From Byssochlamys sp. IMV 00236 (Eukaryota; Ascomycota; Eurotiomycetes; Eurotiales; Thermoascaceae), in assembly GCA_001931875.2 (NCBI GenBank), contig MSJH02000308.1, forward strand, positions 1-36,543: a stretch of DNA of 36,543 bases. Reading direction: 5' to 3'. The translations under genes and the position numbers were made by a program. The notes below the pieces were generated by a model. It ran no database searches. It worked only from the letters and a program-made list of their open reading frames with translations, and had not been told where the DNA came from. Within the stretch, counting starts at the first letter, position 1. Each line of letters begins with the position of its first letter. Shown here piece after piece: positions 1 to 10,443 of this stretch.

Positions 1-1272
1 TTTTTTTTTTTTCTTACCTTTTTCGCACAATCCATACAAGAGACCATATGTCCACAATCAAGAAATACACAATTTTGTTCAGCATCCAAACATATACGAC
101 ATAGTGTGTCATCTCTTGTGTTGTCTTGACTTTGGCTCTGCTTATGTTGTTCAATTAATCTATTTACAAGTTTGACTAGCTCAGCTTTTTCAATCACATG
201 AGACTGTTCTACAAAGTTTGCTTTCAGGAGAGCCTTTAATGTGCGCACAGAGAGTGAAGAAGGATCCATTTTAGCTTTTACAATGTCATTAAGTGAAAGT
301 AGATCGTTAGAAGATGGAGGAGATGCAGACTGAGATCTTTGTGTATTCATATGATGCTGTTGTTGTTGCTGTGAAGGTGGAGGCGTTTGATATCTTGGTT
401 GTTGTGATTGTGGAGGTGCCTGATATCTTGGTTGTTGTGGTTGTGGTTGTGGGGGAGTATAAAAAGGAGGTCGTCTTTGTTGTTGTTGTTGCTGCTGCTG
501 CTGCTGCTGTTGTCGTTGTGGTTGCTTCGGTGAAGGCGTAAATAGATCCTGAACCATATTTGAAAATGAAAACAAAGGTGTATCATTGCTACTATTACTA
601 CTACTACTATTACTGCTACTATTGTTACTTCCATTATTACTTTTCTCGGTTCCAGATAGTCTATGACGTCTGTTTCTGTAAAAGAGTTCACTCTCATCAG
701 ATATAGGTCTTGTATTAAATATGATCCGAACGAGATCATCCTTTTCGATAGCAGTTTTAGCAGGCAAGTTGTAGGCTTGAATGTACTCTTTCAACTCTTT
801 CAATGATAGCTGTAATAACTCATTTGAATTCATATTTTGCATTTTTATCAATTTGTCACAAGTATTGCAGCACCTCACAGGGCTATTTTATATATATATA
901 AAATCAGTACACACTTTATATTAAACAAACTCCCTCTCCACTTACTTGTTATAACCAAACTTCTTGAGTGAATGTCGATTACCTGAACAATTGCTACAGA
1001 CAATACCACCTTTGTTAATGATATAAGTAAGCCTTTTCTTTCTAGAAAACAAAAAAACAAACCTTACCACAGTTACGGCAAAAGTACTTTTGACGAAAGA
1101 TATTAAAGACAGCTTGACATTCTATGCAATGCTTGGCCTCATTAAGTGGCTTTAGCTTGGGTATATGGAATACACCACCGGGACCTAATGTTTCTTTATT
1201 CTGTGACAATGTTGTAAAATAGAAGAAAAAGAACGAGGAAAAATGGAAAAGAATGGAAAAATGACCACACAC
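1..1272 (-). CDS. FYVE-SAP-RING E3 ligase-like protein, left copy, 3' end cut off by the contig end
   Basis: This copy is identical at protein level to the right copy at 3971-5399. By mapping, the exons are 1272-1068, 1009-946 and 882-18 on the minus strand, with introns 1067-1010 and 945-883; a third intron begins at 17. It encodes the FYVE-type zinc finger, both SAP-like helices, the Ser- and Gln-rich linker and the first half of the RING, up to the Cys-x2-Cys-Ala-Lys-Lys of the last complete exon. The final exon, with the CPIC half of the RING, would lie beyond base 1. Whether this copy is complete cannot be known from the window. The start at 1272 has the same doubt as in the right copy, because a Phe-rich N-terminus could hide an intron. 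Confidence 0.75.
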
Positions 1273-1304
1273 ATTGTTATATTTTTATAATCTAAAATTA
1301 GACT
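1..1304. repeat. Left arm of a 1.3-kb inverted repeat
   Basis: This stretch is the reverse complement of 3931-5242. Position 1 pairs with 5242 and 1304 with 3931. The only difference I found is an A/T tract near 1282-1286, which has 5 residues here and 13 in the right arm. The arm runs right to the first base of the window, inside the T12 tract that matches the A12 of the third intron of the right-hand gene copy. The identity over coding, intron and flanking DNA means a very recent duplication or a fold-back or assembly effect. Confidence 0.95.
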
Positions 1305-1400
1305 TTTTTATTTTTACACCAAAATAAAATAAAAGGGTACATTTACCAATCAATTATTCAATAATTCTTCTGTATTGATCAACAATGATGACTCTGGATA

Positions 1401-2072
1401 TTGTGTAAGAAGAATCTACATGCTTACAAATGTGACAACATGAAAGTAAACACCCTAGTTCCAAAACAGTGCACATTTGAAGAGGCAAAGACGATCTCCG
1501 TGTCCCTTTACAGTGCCATCAGTACCAGTCCACGTTATTTTCGGCAGCATATTATAAATTGTACTTACATTGAACTGGTAAACAAAATGGCTACGTTTTT
1601 AAACCAAGATTGGTCAATCCACAAAAGCATGAGATATGCTTATGGTCGAGCTTTGACAGAATAGGTGTTATTAGACGTATCTATCAGGAAAATACCGATT
1701 GTGTCGAGGCGATTGGTCGAAGAAGAACCTTGAATGCTCATAGAGGATCATTTAAAACAAAAAATGGGGAGGGGACCAACATGCATCTCATTACCTGCCG
1801 AAAACATGACATACGAGAACGCAATTCCCACAAGAATAATGGATACGGACGGTACGAAGCTGGTGACTAGAATAAAAGCGTTTAACGCATTGGTCACTTC
1901 AAGTCTGGACCTGGACGCATTGGCCAGTCCAGAAGTTGCATCAAGCATCGTATCTTTTTATATGAACGACAGCTCCTGCGTGAAAGGCACTTCCACCTTT
2001 ATGGCTTGGAAAGGAACATCTGAAATTTCTCAAAACAACAACACAGTATCCATTGTTCTCCATATGATTTGA
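1401..2072 (+). pseudogene. Degenerate ORF of unknown family
   Basis: One frame is open for about 224 codons apart from a TAG at 1662-1664 and a TGA at about 1731, with no frame change needed. The residue mix is protein-like rather than low-complexity; for example, the stretch after 1734 has a long run of mixed polar and hydrophobic residues ending ISQNNN before VSIVLHMI. No ATG opens the frame upstream (it begins at a TTG after stop codons), and I could not match it to any family. It could be a remnant of a mobile element, an integrated mycovirus or an old host gene. The minus strand also has ORFs here (1941-2264), so strand is uncertain. Confidence 0.3.
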
Positions 2073-2951
2073 TCTACCAATTGTCAACTGCGAACTCGTT
2101 TTCACCAGCAATTGTCTTACCTTCTTTATCGAGCGAGCAACGAGACAGTCGATAATCCGATGCTCAATAATATACAATACATACTCTCGACGATGCGGAT
2201 TATCGTACTGCATCAAAATCCCTTTCAAACAATTGCAGCTAATATCATATGTAGGAACTCTCATTTGAAAGGTGCACTTTATCCTCGTTATACAACAAAT
2301 TGAAGATAAAAGCTACCATACATAAAATCCTTCGGTCCATTTTAACACAATTCTTTGACGTTACTATCCTCATTATCATCATCGACAACGGGTCATTAAA
2401 CAGCAGACTCAGCAATCTTTTAGCATCTGAGATTTCTGGGGCAAAATCAGTCAGTCAAGCAAGCCATTCTAGGGGGCTACGCTCGATGAAACTACTATCG
2501 AATCGCGCGATTAGATGAATCACATAGTGGTTTCTGGAAGCTCGTATCAGTGTGTGTGGGCATCAATCGTTTCAGGCACATAAAAGTATAACCATCCTTA
2601 TTCCTTTGATGTCCTTGTCTTGCTCATTGAAATAAAAAAATAAAATAAAAAGAGTGCAAGAGTCCAAATACTCCAGCACAGCAAAAACAGCTGCCATGAG
2701 TTTTATTTAACCATAAACTCCTATTACATGATCCATTTTATCACAGAAATACATAATAAACGTCAGCCCATATCAGTTCAATCAGTTTGAAGATTAATAC
2801 TAAAGAAAAGCTCCTTTGGGATCAAGGCTAAAAAAAGTAACAGGAAAGGAAAGAACTGAGTCATAAAAAGAAACTAAAGAAACTGACGGATCCGTTTGAA
2901 GAAACTTTTGAACATGCGGACACTTAATTGTGGCCAGTTTGTCGTGGTATA

Positions 2952-3399
2952 ATTGATCTAATACATGCAATATTGAACAGATAATCGATCATCATTATGT
3001 CCAGGAGAGGATGCAACTAGAGGGAGCCGAAGAACTTAGAGAAAGCATATTTATAAGAAAATGACGATGAAGCTTATTTATTTTGGGGCATTAATAGGCA
3101 TCATTGCAAATATTAAGGCAGTCAATATCTGTGGTCCTTGGAAAGCTGTTGTGAGGAGTGCTTGGGGGATAGTCTGGGTTTGTCACCAGGTATCCCAGTG
3201 TGCACGGCAACTACGTTCTGATTTTGACATGGACAGCCAGAGAATAGGACCCAAAGAGATCATTCGGCAGCAGCTTAAAGCCTCAGCATTGTTGGTGACT
3301 ACGCAGATTTTGCTAGATGAAGCGTCGTTTGATAACTTTAATAAACCAGTGTCAGGGTCAATAGAGGTAGATGGCGTCATATTTCACTTTGGAATATGA
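2952..3399 (+). pseudogene. Unidentified ORF without a convincing start
   Basis: A frame is open from just after a stop near 2950 to a TGA at 3397-3399, about 148 codons. The first ATGs are at about 3010 and at 3061. The N-terminal part is charged, then comes a hydrophobic stretch (about 3073-3120, LIYFGALIGIIANIK), then a mixed region ending in DGVIFHFGI. The next frame carries on with plausible coding sequence (EYERVDAIEAFW) for about 18 codons after the stop. That is what a frameshifted gene remnant would look like. I do not recognise the family. Confidence 0.25.
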
Positions 3400-3930
3400 G
3401 AGAGTAGATGCCATCGAAGCCTTCTGGCACCACAAATGCGAACAATAGATACACAAGCAGCGTATCTTTTGATAAGGATAAAGAACGAAAAGAGGAACCA
3501 TACATGTATTATACAGACTCGTTCCAACATAAGAAGTTGTTTTGATATATGAGGCAGCATATTCGTGGATATTTTGCCTCAGATACCGTAAATCCTCCTA
3601 ACACAAATATCCTGAGCTTCTTCAAGAGCTTGAAGGTGAAATCTTGTAAAACGATTGATGGCATGGCCGTATTCAGGCTGACGAGCGATATACGCGTAGA
3701 TTCTTGTGCAGACGAGCTTGGAAAACCAAAAGGGTTTACACCCATGAATGAAAACATGCACATCACTGTAAGACATTCATTTTCGACGTGACGTGACATC
3801 GAGTTTCATCAAAGACGGCATTACTTTCTGACAACACTCTACATAACTTTTTTAACCAAATGCACAAACTATTTTGGGAAAAAAGTTACGTTTACAGTGA
3901 CGTACGCATCATCCAAAATAAGTAATTGAT

Positions 3931-5242
3931 AGTCTAATTTTAGATTATAAAAAAAAAAAAATATAACAATGTGTGTGGTCATTTTTCCATTCTTTTCCAT
4001 TTTTCCTCGTTCTTTTTCTTCTATTTTACAACATTGTCACAGAATAAAGAAACATTAGGTCCCGGTGGTGTATTCCATATACCCAAGCTAAAGCCACTTA
4101 ATGAGGCCAAGCATTGCATAGAATGTCAAGCTGTCTTTAATATCTTTCGTCAAAAGTACTTTTGCCGTAACTGTGGTAAGGTTTGTTTTTTTGTTTTCTA
4201 GAAAGAAAAGGCTTACTTATATCATTAACAAAGGTGGTATTGTCTGTAGCAATTGTTCAGGTAATCGACATTCACTCAAGAAGTTTGGTTATAACAAGTA
4301 AGTGGAGAGGGAGTTTGTTTAATATAAAGTGTGTACTGATTTTATATATATATAAAATAGCCCTGTGAGGTGCTGCAATACTTGTGACAAATTGATAAAA
4401 ATGCAAAATATGAATTCAAATGAGTTATTACAGCTATCATTGAAAGAGTTGAAAGAGTACATTCAAGCCTACAACTTGCCTGCTAAAACTGCTATCGAAA
4501 AGGATGATCTCGTTCGGATCATATTTAATACAAGACCTATATCTGATGAGAGTGAACTCTTTTACAGAAACAGACGTCATAGACTATCTGGAACCGAGAA
4601 AAGTAATAATGGAAGTAACAATAGTAGCAGTAATAGTAGTAGTAGTAATAGTAGCAATGATACACCTTTGTTTTCATTTTCAAATATGGTTCAGGATCTA
4701 TTTACGCCTTCACCGAAGCAACCACAACGACAACAGCAGCAGCAGCAGCAGCAACAACAACAACAAAGACGACCTCCTTTTTATACTCCCCCACAACCAC
4801 AACCACAACAACCAAGATATCAGGCACCTCCACAATCACAACAACCAAGATATCAAACGCCTCCACCTTCACAGCAACAACAACAGCATCATATGAATAC
4901 ACAAAGATCTCAGTCTGCATCTCCTCCATCTTCTAACGATCTACTTTCACTTAATGACATTGTAAAAGCTAAAATGGATCCTTCTTCACTCTCTGTGCGC
5001 ACATTAAAGGCTCTCCTGAAAGCAAACTTTGTAGAACAGTCTCATGTGATTGAAAAAGCTGAGCTAGTCAAACTTGTAAATAGATTAATTGAACAACATA
5101 AGCAGAGCCAAAGTCAAGACAACACAAGAGATGACACACTATGTCGTATATGTTTGGATGCTGAACAAAATTGTGTATTTCTTGATTGTGGACATATGGT
5201 CTCTTGTATGGATTGTGCGAAAAAGGTAAGAAAAAAAAAAAA
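3931..5242. repeat. Right arm of the inverted repeat
   Basis: This is the partner of 1-1304. It starts at the shared motif AGTCTAATTTTAGATTATA (3931) and is traceable to the A12 tract at 5231-5242, where the window's left end truncates the match. The real duplication may be longer than visible. It covers the promoter-proximal flank, three exons and two introns of the FYVE/RING gene, plus the start of its third intron. Confidence 0.95.
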
Positions 5243-5399
5243 GAAAGAGAAAGAGAGAAATGAAGAAAGAAAGAAAAAAGAGACTCATGAGTATATGCGT
5301 ATATGCGTGTGTATGTGTGTATAGCTGATAGAGACAAAGAATGAGTGTCCTATCTGTCGCGAGGCTATACTTAAACTGGTACATGTATTTCGTACTTGA
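3971..5399 (+). CDS. FYVE-SAP-RING zinc-finger protein, RNF34/rififylin-like E3 ubiquitin ligase
   Basis: Four exons (3971-4175, 4234-4297, 4361-5225, 5325-5399) give about 402 residues; introns are 58, 63 and 99 nt. A FYVE-type finger with eight Cys ligands lies at about residues 49-98 (CxxC, CRNC, CSNC, CCNTC). Two SAP-like helical segments follow (LSLKELKEYIQAYNLP; LSVRTLKALLKANF), separated by a Ser-rich tract, a 12-Gln run and a Pro/Gln linker. A C-terminal C3HC4 RING begins at about residue 351 (CRICLD, CGHMVSCMDC, CPICRE). This order is that of animal RNF34/RFFL, which ubiquitinate targets at endosomal membranes, so ligase activity is inferred by family. The first 25 residues are Phe-rich and may be intronic: an acceptor-like CACAG ends near 4040. 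A polyadenylation-like AATAAAA lies near 5490. Confidence 0.88.
4731..4766 (+). repeat. CAG/CAA tract coding 12 glutamines
   Basis: The run is CAA, six CAG, then five CAA codons, in frame in exon 3 of the FYVE/RING gene. The mirror copy lies at 477-512 on the other strand. It sits in a Gln/Pro-rich linker between the two SAP-like parts. Mixed codons suggest some age, but the two arms carry the same length. Confidence 0.85.
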
Positions 5400-5637
5400 G
5401 TTTATATATCTATCTATACCAATAATGTACAAAAGGAAAGTCAGGCAAATGTGTGTGTAAGTATATATGTATTTGTAAAGATAAACTATAATAAAACCTG
5501 ATACTATCGTTTTATCAAGTGTTGGCTTATTTTGGAGAAGCGTCTTGTAAAGCCTTTTTGTTTGCTTGTTTGTAAAAAGTCTATTCAATAAAAGAGTTTA
5601 CTCTCCCTTTATAAAGAAAAGTATAACAAGAGGATCG

Positions 5638-6291
5638 CTAGATACACCACAGGGGTCCTCTCACAAAGTGACGAATACATGTCCTAAATAAACTCAGTTG
5701 TACAGCAGGTGAGGCAGTAAAGACCTGATTTTCTACGACCAGAGGGGTCGTTACAGCTTCTTTGCAGTGTTCAGCAGAAATGAGGGTGACTTTGGCGACT
5801 GTGCCTTGCACGTCTTCATGGGTGGTAAAGCCTAATCCTACACCGAAAGGAAATTTTTCGCTGAGGGCGATGCTGAAAGGAACTTTGAGATCCTTGAGAC
5901 GGTGTGGAATGCGATAAAACACAGAGTGATCAGTAGTACCCGTTCGATGAATTGAACAAGTCGACTGGGTTGTTTTATTGGCAGAGTCAAAGGATCGGTA
6001 CGAAGAGATTTTCTTTCGAACAGTAGAGATCCCTTTAGGAGATGCCTTGGTTGCTAATGGAAGTGAAGCGATCGCGGCATAGGTACGAGTTGCGGTTGGT
6101 TGTTGAGAATTGACAGTATCAGTATCTGTGCGGGGAGTGCTGGAGGGGGCACTTGGATTAATATTGGGTGATATAGGTGCAATGTCTGGTGGCATTGACC
6201 CAAAAGTATCGGGAAGTGGAAGAACCATGAAGACAAAAAAGTCTACTTGAGAGCACCCGTAATCTGTATCTCTTCCGAAAAAGACGGCCAA
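5638..6291 (-). pseudogene. LINE ORF1/gag-like fragment
   Basis: This open frame has 217 codons; a more likely start is the Met at 6228 (MVLPLPDTFG), giving about 196 residues. It has a Pro/Ser/Thr-rich N-terminus, a short TYAAIASLP segment, a basic stretch, then a folded-looking part containing SVFYRIPHRLKDL and EKFPFGVGLGFTTHEDVQG. That layout resembles ORF1 proteins of fungal non-LTR retrotransposons, which bind nucleic acid, though I recall this only in general terms. The product is short and stops just after the presumed RNA-binding-like domain. No zinc knuckles, endonuclease or reverse transcriptase follow, so it is probably a truncated element or a stray ORF1. It lies tail-to-tail with the FYVE/RING gene. 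Confidence 0.5.
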
Positions 6292-7701
6292 TCAAATAAA
6301 ATAACATGCGACAAATGTGCGCAACATATTTTATTACGAACAAAGTATATAAAAAAAACTATAATTGATTATCCAAAGCTTTTGTACTTTTGTTGGTGGC
6401 CGAGAATTAAATCATACAAGATTCACTGTTACTTGTTGATCAATTTAAACCGTGCAAAGATGGAGAAAAACAGTAGAATATGTTGTGTAATGGTTTAGAG
6501 ACAGACAAAGACAAAAAGAAGTACTCTTTGAGACTGACCTTTATTCTGAAGGAACACACAAATAAATTAATGATCTACTATTTATAGTTGCTATCAAATG
6601 ACTGGTAAGCCACTATTCTAAGCATGGATTATAATTACTGAGGATGTGATTGACTAACGGTTCCTGAGTTCATAAAGAAAACTTTTAATTCGTTCCTGAG
6701 ACTTATCCTATAGTACATTTCATGATCTGGGTTACGATACTGCTTTTACCATAAGAAGAACTGTCTTTAAAAGAAGTGTATCCTTTTGTATGAAGAAGTA
6801 ATGATTTACATTCAAAGAAGAGATGCTATTTAATTTGATTTATCACTAAAAGCGTGTACACGTAATCTTATAATGTATAAATTCACTCTATTCATACTGA
6901 TTACAGTCGTTTATCTCAATGTCAGTCCTTAGCAAACATTGTTCTACGACAGGGTAATCTGTGATACATACATGTTGAGTTTTAAAACTGACCAAGCAAT
7001 CCTGTCAATGCAATGGACGTTAAATTGCACAGATCGATGCAGACAAATGTTTTTGTTTGATGACGCCATAAAAGACCCCTATTAAGAATATATAATCAAG
7101 ATAGGGTCAATGATATTCAACTATAGTAAATATTATATGCTATTTACTGATAGTTTTAAAAGAAAAATGAACGTGTGATAGTGATGTCAGCACTACATAT
7201 ATTGGATTTCTAAAGTAATCAGATACTAACTAATTGAATTATATTAGGTGTAACTTAGACACTACTGCTTGCCATGTTTTCTAGATGAAATTTTTTGGGA
7301 AAACAAACATTATTTTAGACCACACAACGGGGTTAAGCAGATGAATATTTTAGGTTTTATGGAAGAATGAATTTAGTTTATTTAAGATAACATAAATTAA
7401 ACCAAATAAAGGAATTATGTGTAAACGATTAGTGTATCATTTTCAGAAGAAATGTCGCGCTGACTTGTTGAATTTAAGTACAAATCGTGTTTTTACAAAC
7501 TCTTGCATTAAAAAAAAACGTGGCATAAGCTTGAGTCACTGAAAATCTGCAAAGGGAATCACTTGATTTTTCATACTCAGCAAATGGATTATAAAATATT
7601 GTGGCTAGCGTAGCATTGTTGATCTAGGACTGAAGGCTAATAAGAATTTACAAAAAGGGGAAGTGTGTGACAACTGTACTATCATTCACCTGCTCATTTA
7701 A
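6292..7701. other. AT-rich intergenic region with no gene seen
   Basis: About 1.4 kb lies between the ORF1-like fragment and the first membrane-protein gene. The frames here are short and hydrophobic or Lys/Ile-rich, typical of chance ORFs in AT-rich DNA (for example 6247-6498). I see no splice-joined domain, RNA gene or clear repeat. Confidence 0.6.
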
Positions 7702-7702
7702 G

Positions 7703-7710
7703 TATAAATA
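7703..7710 (+). promoter_or_regulatory. TATA-like box of the first membrane-protein gene
   Basis: TATAAATA is followed by a CT-rich tract (7730-7800), a common fungal core-promoter arrangement. It lies about 92 bp before the chosen ATG at 7802. Confidence 0.45.
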
Positions 7711-7801
7711 TAAAAAGCATTAAGTTCGTCTTTTTCTTTCTTTACCACTCTTACCTTATCTCTCTCGCGTGCCTTTCCTTCATTTTTTCTCTCATTTTTG
7801 T

Positions 7802-9232
7802 ATGGCTAATAGCAATTCTACATCATTTGGCTCGTTTTTTGCTTCTGGCATTCAGGATGTGGCGGCCGTGGCGTCTGTGTTTGGAACTGATATCTGCGAT
7901 ACAAATGCTGGACTGCCGTTGACTATGGGGCATACGTTTCCTGCCGCATGTGGTATGTCAATGCTTGGAGTGCTTGGTCTTACAAAGCACATATTCAAGT
8001 CCTTTTTGCCTCTGCGTATTGCCAAGAATCTGAACATCGAAGTTGAAAAATTGGACATATACAAAATAGACAAAATGATACACGACATAACAAATGAATT
8101 GTCGCCAAATAAAAAAGATCGCTTGCATGAACAAAATGTCAGAATACGTATACGTGTGCCAGGCTATGGTAGATCTACCTGGATAGGCGCTTTTGCTTCA
8201 TGCTTTCTTTTATCTTGCTTCAACTTTATACCATATGTGCCCCATTATGTGACTCTATTACTATACCCTGAAGATACCTCTGATTCATCTGATCCATACA
8301 TATATTACCCTCTTCTCTTGACATTCTCTAGCTTTGTGGCATCCTTTGTCTGCTGGTTTGACGCTGTTGTCATGCTATCAGGATCCCCATCACTTTATAC
8401 CATTGGACGTTCTGATATGAAATTATTCGAGCCTTATCACTTTGGCAGTTTGTTTGCCAGACGCATTGGTTATGTTATAGGACTTCTTTCAGCCGTAGGC
8501 ATCGTTATTGGCTACATAGGCTCGTACTTGGTTGTCCAAAAGATGACACCGACGGATACCTACTACTGGCTAGGACTTGAGTTTGCAATGTGCTTCTTAC
8601 GCTTGCTTATATGGTCATGGAATACAAAAAAAGATGACTTGAATGTGATAAAGATACGGTATAAGATAGACAGAAGTGATGAAGGAGTTATTAGGCAAAT
8701 AAGAGATTTACCGTTATCATCAAGTGAACAAACAGATATAATCAATAAGCTCAAAGCTGGTGGCTACTTTATCCAATCTGAAATAGCGGATGCCTACTAT
8801 CAAGCAAGGTGCTATATACATGACTTTTGTTTCCGTAACTTTAATGATCTTCGTATCTATCGTGATTTTACCTCCTGTGACATCATTTCGAAGCCAAGAT
8901 ACTATATATTATGGGACAACAGTGTGCTCAATCCGCAAAAGATTCTTGTGGTTCATGGATTCATAGGTTCGTTGACCGAAATCCACACTGGAAGAGTCAG
9001 TTATGTGAAGATTCCATCGATAACTTATTGGACTTATTACTTTACAGGAAGCGAATTCGAACCATTGACAGAAGAACAAGTAGGTGTTGCAATGATTGGC
9101 ATACTGAAATCAGAGATGGATGCTATTGCTCCATGGATAAGTTTTGTCACTTCACGCAAGCAGTTTGATCCTGAGCTCGAAGAAGATGAACAGATGTATA
9201 AAGATATAGAATTGAAGCCTCAGCAGGCTTGA
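7802..9232 (+). CDS. Fungal multi-pass membrane protein of unknown function, paralogue 1
   Basis: This is a single-exon ORF of 476 residues. I chose the ATG at 7802 (MANSNSTSFGSFFASGIQ) over one at 7769 because the paralogue at 11631 starts at the matching place. Five hydrophobic segments are visible: near residues 47-68 (FPAACGMSMLGVLGL), after the RVPGYG motif (WIGAFASCFLLSC), LLLTFSSFVASFVCWF, VIGLLSAVGIVIGYIG, and YYWLGLEFAMCFLRLLIW. A hydrophilic C-terminal half follows, ending in an acidic tail. The opening pattern (FGSGIQD...GTDxC...) recalls an uncharacterised membrane-protein family I associate with dikaryotic fungi, but that is memory only. No catalytic motif is seen. A polyadenylation-like signal lies near 9260. 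Confidence 0.8.
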   Translation: MANSNSTSFGSFFASGIQDVAAVASVFGTDICDTNAGLPLTMGHTFPAACGMSMLGVLGLTKHIFKSFLPLRIAKNLNIEVEKLDIYKIDKMIHDITNELSPNKKDRLHEQNVRIRIRVPGYGRSTWIGAFASCFLLSCFNFIPYVPHYVTLLLYPEDTSDSSDPYIYYPLLLTFSSFVASFVCWFDAVVMLSGSPSLYTIGRSDMKLFEPYHFGSLFARRIGYVIGLLSAVGIVIGYIGSYLVVQKMTPTDTYYWLGLEFAMCFLRLLIWSWNTKKDDLNVIKIRYKIDRSDEGVIRQIRDLPLSSSEQTDIINKLKAGGYFIQSEIADAYYQARCYIHDFCFRNFNDLRIYRDFTSCDIISKPRYYILWDNSVLNPQKILVVHGFIGSLTEIHTGRVSYVKIPSITYWTYYFTGSEFEPLTEEQVGVAMIGILKSEMDAIAPWISFVTSRKQFDPELEEDEQMYKDIELKPQQA

Positions 9233-10443
9233 CCTTCTTACTCTTAATTAAGTAATAGTAATAATAAATATTGATTATCTCTTTTGCATCTACATTCATG
9301 TAATTTTGATGCAATGTTAATCGCTTTTGTGTGATCGACGGTTTATGTTCAGTCAAGCGATATCGACATTAAATAATGAACGCCAAGTAGCAATACAAGG
9401 AATCTTCATGTGACGCAGCCAATTCTCCGAAATTTGGATTGCTTCTGTGTACAACTTCTCTTTTGCTCCAAAATTCTAAATATCTAATGTAAAGATTCAC
9501 CAATCATAGCACTCTTTGGAAATTGGATACTAGACCTATTATTACATCTAGTAATGATGCATTATGTTCGATAATGACTGATGCAGTAGAAAGAGATTAC
9601 ACCTACAAGGTTCTTCCCCTATTCCAAGCAATACATCCATTGTTAACAGTTATATTGCAATGCAGAAATATATAGCTATGCAGACTATAAGTTAAAGTTG
9701 ATTATTCTTACATCATTTGCCTCTATAAGAAGAAAAATGAAGACTCTTTCTTTTTTATTCTACAACTTGTACCGCAGCCATCCTCTTGACGAAGCAAACC
9801 TGTCAAGTAACCATTCATATATGGCAATATTACGAAGCTTAATAATGAAATAATTTATAGCTTATCTACAAAAGTTATCCAAGGTCTTTATCAATGCTGA
9901 GCAAAGCTTTAACAATTTAAACATCCATGGCATAAACAACATGCAATGTAGCTTTGAGGCTGCCTTGACCTTAATTAAGCACATTGAGAGCCAAGGATTT
10001 AAGGTCATCTATAGACGTAATGTTGATGGCTATATGTATTGTCTGTTTTTCACAATGAAAGTATGAATTGAAAGACGTATACTTGCGTGACAGTCTTGGG
10101 GACGCCACTACCAAAAGTAGTAATTAGCGCCTAATATTTGATATTCCGAAGAGTGGGGAGTGTGGCGCTCCCCTAAGGATTTTTTGCGGGGCTCCTCAAG
10201 AAAATTGCTTTTATTTGCGATATACTGGTCCAAGCTGCTGCATGACTTATAAAGTAGATATAATGCTTATTAATTACAGATGCTCTATCAACGCATATTA
10301 GAAAGATGCCAAAAAAGAAAAAGAGGAGCGATATACCAGCAAGACTAAAAGATAAAGTATATGAATTTCGTAAGCTCTGAAAACTCATCAATAACATGGA
10401 AGCAATACAAGTATAAGAGGTTCATTGTTAAAGTGGAATTTAT
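9233..10443. other. Intergenic region between paralogue 1 and the nitronate monooxygenase fragment
   Basis: This region holds no intact gene. It contains one coding-like remnant at 9854-10066. At 10155-10185 there is a GC-rich hairpin-like stretch in which GGGGAG and CTCCCC flank a short loop. At 10306-10380 there is a 24-codon basic ORF (MPKKKKRSDIPARLKD). The rest is AT-rich with short frames only. Confidence 0.5.
9854..10066 (+). pseudogene. Possible MULE/FAR1-type transposase N-terminal fragment
   Basis: An open frame of 70 codons has no ATG near its start and reads FEAALTLIKHIESQGFKVIY then RRNVDGYMYCL. The spacing of an aromatic/acidic start, a helix and a G-F-K-V-x-Y-x-R strand, then an aromatic strand, is like the N-terminal DNA-binding part of MULE/FAR1 transposases. 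The zinc ligands that would follow are not seen before the stop. The similarity is by eye only; it may be a host-gene fragment. Confidence 0.3.

Larger units (their letters stand above)
1305..3930. other. Spacer between the inverted-repeat arms, with decayed ORFs
   Basis: This unique 2.6-kb segment separates the two repeat arms and holds the 5' flanks of both divergent FYVE/RING genes. I see no intact gene. It contains ORF pieces that read like protein but are broken by stops (1401-2072; 2952-3396; 3549-3791) and I recognise none of them. An A-rich stretch at 2629-2652 could be a polyadenylation region. I found no convincing terminal repeats or target-site duplication at the spacer edges. Confidence 0.6.

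Noticed and set aside
314..739. Val-rich and His/Asn-rich ORFs on both strands, mirrored at 4504-4929
   Set aside because: They are shadow frames of the Gln/Ser-rich linker of the FYVE/RING gene.
1305..3930. Terminal inverted repeats or target-site duplication marking the spacer as a simple transposon
   Set aside because: I compared both edges by eye and found no matching ends beyond the repeat arms themselves.
5068..5588. Minus-strand ORFs of 89 and 149 codons
   Set aside because: They are antisense to the RING exon and the TG/AG-rich intron; low-complexity and without domain.
10306..10380. 24-codon basic ORF (MPKKKKRSDIPARLKD)
   Set aside because: It resembles a nuclear-signal start but is very short, with no joined exon found; chance or a remnant.
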